Source of the DNA: Levilactobacillus lanxiensis
Lineage (GTDB): Bacteria > Bacillota > Bacilli > Lactobacillales > Lactobacillaceae
NCBI RefSeq assembly: GCF_016861655.1
Contig: NZ_BOLN01000008.1
Location: forward strand, 1-64,000
DNA: 64,000 bases
Direction: 5' to 3'
A model generated the notes under the pieces. The model did not search any database. It was given only the letters and a program-made list of their open reading frames with translations, and had not been told where the DNA came from. This document shows, in pieces, positions 27,001-34,977 of this stretch; the stretch's first letter is position 1; each line of letters starts with the position of its first letter. A program made the position numbers and the translations under genes.

Positions 27001-28510
27001 CCTTAAAGGCCCCCGCCCCAATTGACGTCACGCCGCTGAGGTTAAGACTGGTAATCTTAGCGCCGGCAAAAGCGTTTTGCCCAATGCTAGCCAAATTTGG
27101 CGCCACGGAAAGGTCCACATCCGCAAGCTGATTATCATTGGCAAAGGCAGAATCCCCAATCTTGGTCAAACTTTGCGAGAGCTTTACATTTGTCAGATTG
27201 CTGTTGAACTGAAAGGCCTGATCACCAATAGTCGTGACACTGTCAGGCAAGACTAAGGAATCAAATTTGCTGCCCAAGAAGGCTTCGTTGCCAATCGTTT
27301 GTAGCTGCGTGGCTTGGCTTAAATCAAGTGTGGTTAAGTTATCATACAGAAAGGCCTGATCATCAATACTAGTGACCGTTTCCGGTAACGTTAAGGACGT
27401 CACCCCCGTACTAACAAACGCCTGCTTGCCGATTGTTTCCAACGTGTGATTCTCACTAAGATCGACCACCTGCAGATTTTTCAGGTAAGCAAAGGCATCG
27501 TCACCAATGCTCTTGATGCCGTCACCAATCACAACGGTCGTCACATTATCTGTCTTAGACGTACTGCTGGCAAAGGCCCCACTCGAAATAGCTGTCACCG
27601 TATAAGTCTGGTTATTTTTCTGGTTGACCGCCGTCCCCGGGATTGTCAGCGTGGTCGAGTCCACCGTATTGATGACCCCATTAACCGTCGCCGTGCCATC
27701 ATCATTGAAGGTATACGAAAAATTACTGTCAGTCGTTGGTACATCAGCCGAAAGGGCCATGGCTTTCATCATGCCCAACTTACCAGCTGACATTTGCAGT
27801 AATGAACCTGCTAAGTCGGACACTTTGACGTCTTCTAAACTGTTGACATCCAAACCGTCTTGGTTGATTTGATTGACGTCAGTCCCATTTTTGTCTAAAT
27901 CAGATGCTGTGTCGTCAGCCAGTTGGTCCGATGGCGTGTTGTTCACAGCGTTCTCGTCAGCTTTTTCACTATCATTATTCTGAGCTGATTCGTCCACAAC
28001 GACCTTGGTGTCAGACGTTTCCTTAGCCGCTACCTGCGAATCGGTATCGGTCGTTTGCTTATCTGTATCTGAGTTTGTATCTGTATTTGTTTCCGTATTT
28101 GAATTTACGTTTTTATCTGAATTTACGTCTTTACCCGTATCTGAGTCCACTCCTGAACCGGCATCTGAGCCTGACGCAGCTTCAGTATCGTTCGTCACTT
28201 CTTTAATCCCTTGATTCAGACCACTCGTTTCAGTATCTTTCTCACCAGTCGTCTCAGTTCCCGGCTGCGACTCTTTTTCTGCTGAGGTCTCTTCAGCCGC
28301 CCCAGTAGTTTTCAAAGTTGCGGTCGAACCCGTCGTCGTTTGCGTCCCGGTCGCTGGTTGACTACTGTCCGTCCCTGCCGATGCCGTCTCGGCGTGGGCA
28401 ACGGTGCCTTGGCCAATCATGGTTCCTAGTCCCATGGCGGCAACGGTCACAGCTGCGACAACCCAATGTTTCCCATCCTTGTACATCTTATAATGTTTTT
28501 TCTCTTGCAC
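24086..28510 (-). CDS. leucine-rich-repeat (BspA-type) cell-wall-anchored surface protein 2
   Basis: A 1474-residue paralogue of surface protein 1. The start is GTG after GAGGAG. Residues 1-41 are the same KxYKxGKxW signal (HYKMYKDGKHWVVAAVTV). Residues about 42-245 are a Ser/Thr/Asp/Asn-rich stalk with many short NSDT-type repeats. Residues about 265-850 carry roughly 22-25 LRR_5 units (for example LTTIDASAFYGTGLTAVHFPATLTSIG). Residues about 860-1290 hold Ig-like/MBG-type repeats. A KPVKPTTPVKPTKP-type stretch precedes the sorting signal LPQTGDAQTPWW, hydrophobic segment and QRKRHE. The extra 180 residues against its neighbour lie mainly in the LRR region, suggesting repeat expansion. Role by inference: adhesion or biofilm. 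Confidence 0.9.
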   Translation of the reverse strand: MQEKKHYKMYKDGKHWVVAAVTVAAMGLGTMIGQGTVAHAETASAGTDSSQPATGTQTTTGSTATLKTTGAAEETSAEKESQPGTETTGEKDTETSGLNQGIKEVTNDTEAASGSDAGSGVDSDTGKDVNSDKNVNSNTETNTDTNSDTDKQTTDTDSQVAAKETSDTKVVVDESAQNNDSEKADENAVNNTPSDQLADDTASDLDKNGTDVNQINQDGLDVNSLEDVKVSDLAGSLLQMSAGKLGMMKAMALSADVPTTDSNFSYTFNDDGTATVNGVINTVDSTTLTIPGTAVNQKNNQTYTVTAISSGAFASSTSKTDNVTTVVIGDGIKSIGDDAFAYLKNLQVVDLSENHTLETIGKQAFVSTGVTSLTLPETVTSIDDQAFLYDNLTTLDLSQATQLQTIGNEAFLGSKFDSLVLPDSVTTIGDQAFQFNSNLTNVKLSQSLTKIGDSAFANDNQLADVDLSVAPNLASIGQNAFAGAKITSLNLSGVTSIGAGAFKDNQDLTTVTLGSNVKEIGESAFNGDKNLTTLNVPSDSQLTTIDASAFYGTGLTAVHFPATLTSIGTAAFESNTDLADVTFAGQAANDDLTIGEDAFAYDGHIVNLTLPANLVTIGKEVFAADNLKDAAGNTIGGLKTVTFADGSRLTTVGDSAFVYDTVLEDITLPDSVTAIGTQAFLANSALKSFTLPASLQSIGNNAFTYDDGLKTVDTSKANQLEKIGNGAFEYSGVTGSGQTDADGNPIFVMPTNTQTIGNYAFAGSQLKQVTFNDGLQSIGEGAFTYNELDGSLDLPDSVTTVGTKAFYGNQIKGVTVPSAANVGESAFDYNRIVQLSTSADNGAVALNQFAAYFGNSKNVTIDTLFDTQVGDLTNKNLVVDATSLTNGVTYNQADGTFSIPAGTAGFKFNWSLPGTDGTNLYGGSYQVVLNDPVIKVVDGQAWYKDNWTPADNFISAKTLDGKVIDLSDLTVTAAKVTGDSVPVDQVTQTPGTYLITYSYKGDDAQTITLTVSKRQGTYTLTGNQTVQYTGTTPNLVVADGNYQVAMSDGFVYTVKDDDLEVVPTDDTATRTATSNLPNVGTYRVQLKKSAIDRAMGEAASAELFEWTDKNSTATLTITPAKVTVAVKGDQIDGTTQLTKVAGTQDPTPTFVVTADDDETQTPLTNFPLTIDYTREKGEYVGAYNYTPLIHGTDAVPASNFDVTYLPAKLTITPAQVTVSGKDHTMTVGDATPTAADFGATGTDENAQAVSADKIAVDLSKADLTKAGDYQVTLSYGEKTFPVTLHVKAATTGGDNGNSGNQTDPDTGNGGGTTTEPTAPTKPVKPTTPVKPTKPVTPTKPVTPAKPTPGQSGDQYIVSETGTHENVSAGTSGEHDVQQFLVKSGWAAAMVQVVDDTPTTSHQTAPTRLAKATTATAPVTTKRNQGTTATSTTDTDQPATAELPQTGDAQTPWWAMLGTLLGGLSLVGWQRKRHE

Positions 28511-28941
28511 GATTTCTTACTCCTCTTAAGGCGGGGATGGCCACTCCCACTGAACATCTACCCAATTTCTCGGTCCGCATGCTGCCCTGATATTTTAACG
28601 CCCAAATCAATCAATACTACTAATCTTAATTTGTGGCGCCAAATCGTTTTTTAAACGCTGTTAGATAGCCATTTGTTCGGTGGTTCTTTCCATTTATACA
28701 TTAAAGTTATCCATATTTTATCCCCAAGAATTGCGCCCGTCAACAAATAATTTAAATAAAAGTCAATCTAATAAAAAGAATTACCACTTAACCAATTCGA
28801 CATGGGGTACATCGTTTTCAGTAAAAAATTTGCAAATGAAAAGACATTCAGCGATGTGCCCAGCTTACAGACCATCACTAAATGCCTATTTGACAAAAAT
28901 TAAAAGGAGCCGCGGTTTTCACCCAGCTCCTCGACTAACAC
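28511..28941. other. 430-bp gap upstream of surface protein 2
   Basis: AT-rich, with the promoter at 28715-28743 (minus) and a leader of about 200 nt. Short inverted words occur but no convincing structure. The rest (28760-28930) shows nothing I can assign. Confidence 0.5.
28715..28743 (-). promoter_or_regulatory. promoter of surface protein 2
   Basis: Minus-strand TTGACG (28738-28743), 17-bp spacer, TAAAAT (28715-28720). Confidence 0.6.
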
Positions 28942-29772
28942 CTATTCTTTTCGGAATGTTCGGTGACCCAGCATGATGACCAGGCCAATCACGATTTCCG
29001 CCATGCCGGCGAAAATAACGACGCCGAGACCGCTACGACCAATTGTGGTCAACAAACTGGCTGCACTTTTACTAGCACTCGTCACCACGTACGGCAAGAA
29101 GAAGTAACCGCCGACGCCGACCAGACCAGTCAGTAAGCCACCCACCGTCATGCCGGAACCCAGGCTCGCAAACACGTGATGCACACTGAAGGCATAGAAG
29201 AACGTGACAATCAGCAGCAGGATGCTCCCCAGGAGGACCGCAAAATTAATCTTCTTGGCCCGTTGCACCTGAATAGCAGCCCGGGACATGGCAGACGTGC
29301 TAAACGCCGCCTGGGCCCGTTTTTTCGCCTGCTTAGCGATGGCCGCGGTCATCCCCGCCGTCGCGGTTACCCCCATGGTTTGAGCCTGCGTGCTAATGGC
29401 GGCAGACAGGTCCGTGGTGTCAACCGGCGTATCGACCGTTTCCCCGTAGAGCTTGGCAACGCCCATGGCCAAATACGGTTGCATCAGACTAGACGTGACC
29501 GGCGCCCCGGAGACCCCCAGGTTTTGCAGATCATCATTGACGTGATTGATGACTTTTTCACCAACCGACGACCGTGACACCACGCCCGCCGTATAGTTGG
29601 CGTTAAACACGGTGAGTTTCAGGCCCGCACTGACCGTCAATAATAAGATTAGAAAAGCCACCCACCGGGCCAAGGCTGGGCGCCGTTGATACGTTTCAGT
29701 TGTTTGTGGTGCTTGTTGTGGTTCCGGTTCTTCATCTGAGTGGTAGCGCGCCATGCGACTATTTTCACTCAT
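28942..29772 (-). CDS. unrecognised four-helix membrane protein
   Basis: A 276-residue protein I cannot assign to a family. A polar N-terminus (ARYHSDEEPEPQQAP) precedes a membrane helix near residues 34-55, a polar domain of about 100 residues follows (with GVSGAPVTSSLMQPYLAMGVAKLYGETVDTPVDTTDLS), then three helices near 168-190, 205-225 and 240-262, and a basic end RTFRKE. The arrangement suggests an extracytoplasmic domain between helices 1 and 2. ATG at 29772 is chosen because GGGAGGTGG is well spaced; a GTG nine bases upstream overlaps that site. Element R1 lies 121 bp upstream. Confidence 0.75.
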   Translation of the reverse strand: MSENSRMARYHSDEEPEPQQAPQTTETYQRRPALARWVAFLILLLTVSAGLKLTVFNANYTAGVVSRSSVGEKVINHVNDDLQNLGVSGAPVTSSLMQPYLAMGVAKLYGETVDTPVDTTDLSAAISTQAQTMGVTATAGMTAAIAKQAKKRAQAAFSTSAMSRAAIQVQRAKKINFAVLLGSILLLIVTFFYAFSVHHVFASLGSGMTVGGLLTGLVGVGGYFFLPYVVTSASKSAASLLTTIGRSGLGVVIFAGMAEIVIGLVIMLGHRTFRKE

Positions 29773-29892
29773 AAGAACCACCTCCCGTTACCCAATATGA
29801 TTTGCTTATCATTGTAGCACATCTAAATTTCAGATTGGTTAAGAGCAGCTTAATTGGGCAAAATCTTACACAATTGTTCCCCACTGTACCAT

Positions 29893-30103
29893 GGATGGGG
29901 CTGTCCGCCTCCGGCTTCCAGGGACTCCGCCTGCTGTGGGGAACGACTGCGGCCTGAGAACCGGTCCTCCGTCTCGCTTTAAAGCCGTGTAAACCACACG
30001 TCTTCAAAGTCGTCCCATGCTGTAAGCTGGAAAAATCACCAGCTAACACCATCGACACAGCTGGCTACGTTCCTGGCTTCCTACGGCTAACATAGCCCCA
30101 TCG
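29893..30103 (+). repeat. structured repeat R1 (type I, degenerate)
   Basis: Terminal arms GATGGGGCT (29894-29902) and AGCCCCATC (30094-30102) are complementary. The inner closing stem pairs GCTGTGGGG (29933-29941) with CGACACAGC (30053-30061). P4 is AGCTGG / CCAGCT (30025-30030 / 30039-30044). The end motifs GCCTCCGG and CCTACGGC are present. Plus orientation; its 5' end faces the membrane-protein start. Forms a convergent pair with R2. Confidence 0.75.
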
Positions 30104-30252
30104 ATAGACACTCAGCAACATGCTACAGTTTGACTTTATCCATATCACAAGCTGTCTCAGCAACTTGAGTCCAATCAGTAACTGGCCTCAGCCAACAATG
30201 ATATTGCTATAAAACCGTTCTCTACCACAAAGCTAGTGAAACTGCGCCAACA

Positions 30253-30445
30253 CGGCTAGTGTCAGTGACCAGAGGCGGATCAAAATGACCAGCTGTGTCG
30301 GTGGTCTTAACTGAGCGCTTTTCTCAGTTTAGAGCACGGGACGACCTTTGAGACCGCTCTATGGCTCAAAGTCGAGGTTCCAGACCGCACTTCGGCTGGA
30401 ACCGGTCCCCACAGCAGGGCTTTTTGAATCCGCCGCCGGGAACGA
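30253..30445 (-). repeat. structured repeat R2 (type I)
   Basis: Reads in the minus orientation. Closing stem GCGGATTCAAAAAGCCCTGC pairs with a right arm ending TGATCCGCC. P3 is CTTTGAG...CTCAAAG around 30346-30371 with the GCC..AGAGCGGTC loop. P4 is AACTGAG / CTCAGTT (30309-30315 / 30323-30329) extended by TCT/AGA. It begins 100 bp behind the ccpA stop, in the transcript-sense direction. Confidence 0.8.
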
Positions 30446-30544
30446 ACAACACACGCAACCGCGTACCAACACAGTTTTCACTAAAACAAAAATTATGTAT
30501 ATGAAAAGGTTCTGGAAACGGGTTCCGGAACCTTTTCATGACGC

Positions 30545-31546
30545 TTATTTAGTCGAACTCCGCTTCATTAACCCGTAAGGCAAGATAACGGTGTTCTCTT
30601 CAACTGTTTCGTTGTTCATCAGCTTCGTCAGTAGACGCATGGCAACGGCACCAATATCATACAAAGGTTGTGTGATAGAACTCATCTTAGGCCGAACCAA
30701 TTCAGTCAGCTTCGTATCGTTGCTGGTGATGACTTCAAATTCGCCAGGAACGTCGATGCCGGCATCCGTTAAGCCGTTCATCACGCCAGCAGCCAGTTCG
30801 TCGTCGCCGACAAAGGCAGCCGTGGCACCCACTGCGCTCAAGGCTGGTTCCAATGATTGGCCCGCCTTGTACGTGTAGTCCGTTTCAAAGACCAATTTGT
30901 CATCGTAAGCAATCCCTGCGTCCTTCAAGGCCTTCTTGTAGCCTTTCAACCGGTAATCGTGGTTGATGGCTTGGTCCATGGAGCCGGAAACGAAGGCAAT
31001 CTTTTCATTGCCGTGATCAATCAAATTCTTAACGGCTTCCGCCACAGCGGCTACATAGTCGATGTTGACACTAGGTTGCGCCTTTTCAGAATCCACGGAA
31101 CCAGCCAAGACAACGGGTGCCTTAGAACGCTTGAATTCTTCGCGAAGCTCATCGGTCACCTGATTACCCATGAAAATGATGCCATCAACTTGCTTAGCCA
31201 TCAAGGTGTTCAGCACTTGAACTTCCTTGCCGCCGTTTTCATCGGAGTTGGTCAAGATAATGTTGTACTTGTACATCATGGCAATATCATCGATGCCTCG
31301 CGCCAGTGATGAGAAGTAGATGTTGGTGACGTCTGGGATGATGACCCCAACCGTCGTGGTCTTCTTACTTGCTAAGCCTCGTGCAACGGCGTTTGGCCGG
31401 TAGTCAAGACGGTCAATGACCTCAAGCACTTTCTTTCGTGTAGCTGGCTTGACGTTGGGATTTCCATTGACGACCCGCGAGACGGTGGCCATGGAGACCG
31501 CCGCTTCCCGTGCCACATCGTAAATTGTAACTGTTTGTTTTTCCAT
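30545..31546 (-). CDS. ccpA: catabolite control protein A
   Basis: A 333-residue LacI/GalR regulator. The helix-turn-helix and hinge are VTIYDVAREAAVSMATVSRVVNGNPNVKPATRKKV (about 4-38) and YRPNAVARGLASKKTTTVG (about 47-65). The periplasmic-binding-like core (about 65-330) has IIPDVTNIYFSSLARGIDDIA. In Firmicutes CcpA binds cre sites with HPr(Ser-P) to repress or activate carbon catabolite genes. ATG at 31546 follows AAGAAAGGGC; longer readings run into the leader. Divergent from pepQ, the normal lactobacillus arrangement, with a cre site and promoter at 31607-31652 for autoregulation. Confidence 0.93.
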   Translation of the reverse strand: MEKQTVTIYDVAREAAVSMATVSRVVNGNPNVKPATRKKVLEVIDRLDYRPNAVARGLASKKTTTVGVIIPDVTNIYFSSLARGIDDIAMMYKYNIILTNSDENGGKEVQVLNTLMAKQVDGIIFMGNQVTDELREEFKRSKAPVVLAGSVDSEKAQPSVNIDYVAAVAEAVKNLIDHGNEKIAFVSGSMDQAINHDYRLKGYKKALKDAGIAYDDKLVFETDYTYKAGQSLEPALSAVGATAAFVGDDELAAGVMNGLTDAGIDVPGEFEVITSNDTKLTELVRPKMSSITQPLYDIGAVAMRLLTKLMNNETVEENTVILPYGLMKRSSTK

Positions 31547-31606
31547 AGCGATAGCCCTTTCTTCCTTGTTTTGGTTTGTTTTCATTCGTTTTCAAGCAAC
31601 TTGACC

Positions 31607-31635
31607 AGTATACAGAAAGTCAATCAGGGACGCAA
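31607..31635 (-). promoter_or_regulatory. ccpA promoter
   Basis: Minus-strand TTGCGT (31630-31635), 17-bp spacer, TATACT (31607-31612). Confidence 0.65.
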
Positions 31636-31638
31636 CAT

Positions 31639-31652
31639 TGAAAACGCTTTCA
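31639..31652. promoter_or_regulatory. cre site in the ccpA/pepQ intergenic region
   Basis: TGAAAACGCTTTCA matches the cre consensus TGWAANCGNTNNCA and is nearly palindromic. It lies 3 bp upstream of the ccpA -35 box, so CcpA should affect its own promoter there. The pepQ promoter is 345 bp away. Confidence 0.85.
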
Positions 31653-31994
31653 TATCAAAGAATACCTTAATTTCATCGAATTTTCAAGGCACATCTCCCC
31701 ATACGGTAGAATCTTTGGCCCTGATATTGTTTACTATAGGTCACTTTAACCGCGTTGTTAAGCCGTTTACAGAAAACAAAATCAATTAGCGGGTGATAAA
31801 AAATTAATCCGACCTTATTCGCTTGAATTATGAGAGATAGCTAATTTATATTTTTCATTATATAATTTCAATTATGCCAACATCAGCCTGCCCTGATATC
31901 CCAGCACTTTACGCCCGCGACCGGCCCGATTTCCGCGCGACATTTTGCGGGACGCGGCAGTCCTTTTCACGAGTGCAACTAGTCTCTGGCTTAT

Positions 31995-32002
31995 GCTATA
32001 AT
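31995..32002 (+). promoter_or_regulatory. extended -10 of pepQ
   Basis: TGCTATAAT, 27 bp before the pepQ start; no good -35 at the usual distance. Confidence 0.55.
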
Positions 32003-32029
32003 TAACACATCTTTTAAAGGGGTGATTGA

Positions 32030-33127
32030 ATGACTAAACTCGAACAAATTCAGCAATGGACCGCAGAACAACACGCTAGTATGACCTACCTCAGCAATCC
32101 CAAAACTATCCAGTATCTCACTGGCTTTGGGAGTGACCCGATCGAACGGGTATTAGCCCTGGTCATTTTCCCAGACCAAGACCCATTCATCTTCGCACCA
32201 GCCTTAGAGGTCGAAGTGATTAAGGCAACCGGCTGGCAGTTCCCCGTCGTTGGTTACTTGGACCACGAGAACCCCTGGGCAATGATTGCCGCTCAAGTCA
32301 AGCAACGCCACGTCAACCCCGACCACATCGCGTTGGAAAAGGGCCAACTTCAGGTTGCCCGGATGGAAGCCTTGGCTGCCCAATTCGACAATCCTAAATT
32401 TGATTTGGATATCACCAGCTTCATCGAACGCATGCGTTTGATCAAGTCGGCCGAAGAAATCAAGAAGTTGGAAATCGCCGGTAAGTGGGACGACTTCGCC
32501 TTTGAACACGGCTTTGCCGCAGTTAAGGCCGGTAAGACGGAACAATCCGCCGTTGCCGAACTCCAATACGCCTTGATGCAAGAAGGCATTATGGAAATGT
32601 CCTTCGGTAGCCTGGTTCAAGCCGGCGCCCATGCCGCAGAACCCCATGGTGCCACCAACGACACCAAGTTCCAGAACAACGAACTGGTGCTGTTTGACCT
32701 GGGAACGGTCTACGATGGCTACATTTCCGATGCGTCCCGGACGGTTGCTTTAGGCACCCCAACGGCCAAAGAGTTGGAAATCTACGACGTTTGTTTGGAA
32801 GCCCAATTGACTGCCCAAGCCGCCGTTAAGCCTGGCATGACCGCCGCTGAACTCGACAAGATTGCCCGCGACATCATCACCAAGGCCGGCTACGGCGAAT
32901 ACTTCATTCACCGGTTGGGCCACGGGATGGGCATGAGCGATCATGAATTCCCATCCATCATGGAAGGCAACGACCTGGTTCTCGAACCCGGCATGTGCTT
33001 CTCCATCGAACCTGGGATCTACATCCCAGGTGTCGCCGGCGTCCGGATCGAAGACTGTGTCCACGTCACGGCCGATGGCAGCTTACCATTCACCCACACC
33101 TCTAAGGAATTAACTTACGTTGGGTAA
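32030..33127 (+). CDS. pepQ: Xaa-Pro dipeptidase
   Basis: A 365-residue M24B metallopeptidase that cleaves Xaa-Pro dipeptides from casein-type peptides in the cytoplasm. An N-terminal creatinase-like domain (about 1-125) is followed by the pita-bread domain. Metal ligands are seen in LVLFDLGTVYDGYISDASRTVALG (two Asp), HRLGHGMGMSDHEFP (His), MCFSIEPGIYIPG (Glu) and GVRIEDCVHVT (Glu). AAAGGGGTGATTGA precedes the ATG. It is divergent from ccpA, as pepQ is in most lactobacilli, and has its own terminator. Confidence 0.93.
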   Translation: MTKLEQIQQWTAEQHASMTYLSNPKTIQYLTGFGSDPIERVLALVIFPDQDPFIFAPALEVEVIKATGWQFPVVGYLDHENPWAMIAAQVKQRHVNPDHIALEKGQLQVARMEALAAQFDNPKFDLDITSFIERMRLIKSAEEIKKLEIAGKWDDFAFEHGFAAVKAGKTEQSAVAELQYALMQEGIMEMSFGSLVQAGAHAAEPHGATNDTKFQNNELVLFDLGTVYDGYISDASRTVALGTPTAKELEIYDVCLEAQLTAQAAVKPGMTAAELDKIARDIITKAGYGEYFIHRLGHGMGMSDHEFPSIMEGNDLVLEPGMCFSIEPGIYIPGVAGVRIEDCVHVTADGSLPFTHTSKELTYVG

Positions 33128-33143
33128 TTAAATGATCAACAAA

Positions 33144-33186
33144 TAAGTTCTCGCCTTTCACGTTGAAAGTTGCGGGAACTTTTTCT
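33144..33186 (+). terminator. terminator of pepQ
   Basis: AAGTTCTCGC / GCGGGAACTTTTTC stem with a T-run on the plus strand. Confidence 0.8.
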
Positions 33187-33201
33187 TTTCACCGGCAAAA
33201 T

Positions 33202-33230
33202 AAAAAGAGCCACGACCGCAGTCGCAACTC
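33202..33230 (-). terminator. terminator of the YtxH-like gene
   Basis: GAGTTGCGAC / GTCGTGGCTC (three G-U pairs) followed by TTTTTATT on the minus strand. Confidence 0.75.
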
Positions 33231-33250
33231 CTAACTAGTCTTTGTTTAAA

Positions 33251-33646
33251 TTAAACAGGCTTGTCCGCCGTTGGTTCGTCGCTAGCGGGCGTTTCGTCGT
33301 TGTCGGCTTCATCAGCGGCATCGGCGTCTTCACTAGGTAAATCAGGAACCTGGTCGCTGCTCAAGACGATATCGTCGTCTTCATCTTCGGCCGTTTCATC
33401 GGCATCCGTGTTCCGCCAAGCTGGCGCATCGTTCTTACCGGCCAACCGGTCGTCTAAGGCTTCCTTGAAGTCGTCGGCGGCATCGGCTGCGTAAAATGCG
33501 TAGTCGACAGCGCGGTCCTTGAAGGCGTTGTACCGGTCACGAGCGGCATCCTTTAAGGCTTCGCGTTGTTCCAAGTCGAGGGCGTGGTAAGCCGCATAGG
33601 CTGCGCCACCCAGTACTAATCCTGCTAATAACTTGTGTTTTGCCAT
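33251..33646 (-). CDS. YtxH domain-containing protein
   Basis: A 131-residue protein. A short hydrophobic N-terminal segment (KLLAGLVLGGAAYAAYHAL, about 4-22) is followed by an amphipathic helical part with ALKDAARDRYNAFKDRAVDYAFYAADAADDFKEAL, then an acidic low-complexity tail rich in Asp, Glu and Ala. This matches YtxH-type envelope or stress proteins, often paired with a DUF948 partner, as here (26 bp upstream). ATG at 33646 is chosen because AAAGGGAG is eight bases away. Function unknown. Confidence 0.78.
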   Translation of the reverse strand: MAKHKLLAGLVLGGAAYAAYHALDLEQREALKDAARDRYNAFKDRAVDYAFYAADAADDFKEALDDRLAGKNDAPAWRNTDADETAEDEDDDIVLSSDQVPDLPSEDADAADEADNDETPASDEPTADKPV

Positions 33647-33672
33647 CTTCATGACTCCCTTTCCGTAAGCAA

Positions 33673-34077
33673 CTATTCTTTGTTTCTGCGGTTCTTGTAT
33701 AAATCAAACACGGTCTTGCCAGCGCGGGCAGCCAGTGATGTCTTAGCCGTCGTTTTGGCGGTCTCACTTACCCGGTCGGTTAAATTACGAGTGGCGGTGT
33801 TTAAATCAGAAACACTTTCACCCAAATCAGCGGCAGCTTGGAAAACGGGATCAATGGTCGCAACCTTCTTGTTCACGTCTTCCAACAGTTCGTTGGCATT
33901 TGCCATAATGTCCTCGGCTTGGTGGCTGATTACGTCCACGTCCGAAGTCATCGTCTTCATTGAGCGATTCACCTCACCCAATGTTTTATTCATCTTTACT
34001 AAGAACATGCCAATGAAGAGAACCAAAATCAAAAACGCAATCGCCGCGATTAGGCCCGCTACTTGTCCACCGGTCAT
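33673..34077 (-). CDS. DUF948 domain-containing membrane protein
   Basis: A 134-residue protein with one N-terminal membrane helix (AGLIAAIAFLILVLFIGMFLV, about 7-27) and a long coiled region (about 28-110) containing TLGEVNRSMKTMTSDVDVISHQAEDIMANANELLEDVNKKV, typical of DUF948. AAGGAGGGG precedes the ATG. Predicted to sit in the membrane with the helical part inside the cell, next to the YtxH-like protein. No enzyme motif. Element R3 begins 142 bp upstream. Confidence 0.82.
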   Translation of the reverse strand: MTGGQVAGLIAAIAFLILVLFIGMFLVKMNKTLGEVNRSMKTMTSDVDVISHQAEDIMANANELLEDVNKKVATIDPVFQAAADLGESVSDLNTATRNLTDRVSETAKTTAKTSLAARAGKTVFDLYKNRRNKE

Positions 34078-34218
34078 GACAACCCCTCCTTGTGCTCGTT
34101 ACTTACCAATAGAATAGCATTCTCAGCGCTTACACGCAATTAAAACCCCGAATTCGATTGGTTTTATTCAACAAGACTAGTAAAATATGGGATAGCGCTA
34201 ATTCTTAGGTCTCTGTCA

Positions 34219-34492
34219 TTCGCCTCCGGGAGGTTGAAAATTGAGCCGTGACGCTGTGGCGGGTCTGTCCGTTCCCGGCGGCGGGTTCAAAACGCCCTGC
34301 TATGGGGCCGGTTCCAGCCTAAAAGCGGGCTTTCACCTCAACTTTGCGCCTGAAGAGCGGTCGCAAAGGTTGTCCCGTGGGCTAGGCTGGGAAATAACCC
34401 CAGCCAAGACCACCGACACAGCTGGGCATTTTGACCCGCCTCTGGTCACTAACACTGACCGGTCTGGCTCATTTTCACCTACTCCGGGCGAT
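34219..34492 (+). repeat. structured repeat R3 (composite: type I inside type II ends)
   Basis: Outer arms of type II (GCCTCCGG...AGGTTGAAAATTGAGCC, 34222-34248; GGCTCATTTTCACCT, 34466-34480) enclose a type I unit that begins with GTTCCCGGCGGCGGG (34274 on) and ends with CCGCCTCTGGTCAC. Type I closing stem, P3 (CTTTGCG / CGCAAAG) and P4 (GGCTGGG / CCCAGCC, 34385-34391 / 34399-34405) are all paired. Convergent with R4. Confidence 0.8.
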
Positions 34493-34743
34493 GGACATTG
34501 CATTAACGACTATTAATTGAGTCACTAACTCGTCAGCCCTGTTTCAGTTGCTGTCACCAATCAATGGCTGGTCAATCAAATCGGACAACTAATCAGTTTC
34601 TTTTACATTATGTAAACCGGTATTTACTCAAGACTCCTCACTAATGAGTATCCTGTGTGTTCAACCTTGCTAACGAACATCTTGTTCAACCACAAACAGT
34701 TGCCAACCAACACTTTAAGAAATTTATTGACGGGCTAAATCCG

Positions 34744-34926
34744 TGTCAGCCGCAGGGCTGGTGAAAATAGGCTCAGCCGTGGGAGTTGCCTTAGCGGTTT
34801 ACCGCTTAGGCAACTGATATCTTTGAGACGTGATCTTCGGCTCAAAGTAAGCGCGGAGACCGCCCTTTGGCTCCGGGCGTGCGCCCACAGCGTCACGGCC
34901 TATTTTCACCAGCCCGGAGGCGATGT
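34744..34926 (-). repeat. structured repeat R4 (type II)
   Basis: Minus orientation. Arms CTGGTGAAAATAGG and CCTATTTTCACCAG pair perfectly. P3 is CTTTGAG / CTCAAAG. P4 is a 15-bp stem with one mismatch (34784-34798 / 34801-34815). The end motifs GCCTCCGG and CCTGCGGC are present. Its 5' end faces the mscS start, 52 bp away. Confidence 0.82.
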
Positions 34927-34977
34927 CAAAAACGTATTTAACCCGTAAAATCAAAAAAGAAAAGGAGGGCTCGTCTC

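Noticed and set aside
34241-34516. ORF across R3 (91 codons), with similar ORFs over R2 and R5
   Set aside because: They are open only because the repeats are GC-rich; frames differ between copies, no ribosome site is present, and the sequence is conserved as paired stems rather than as codons.
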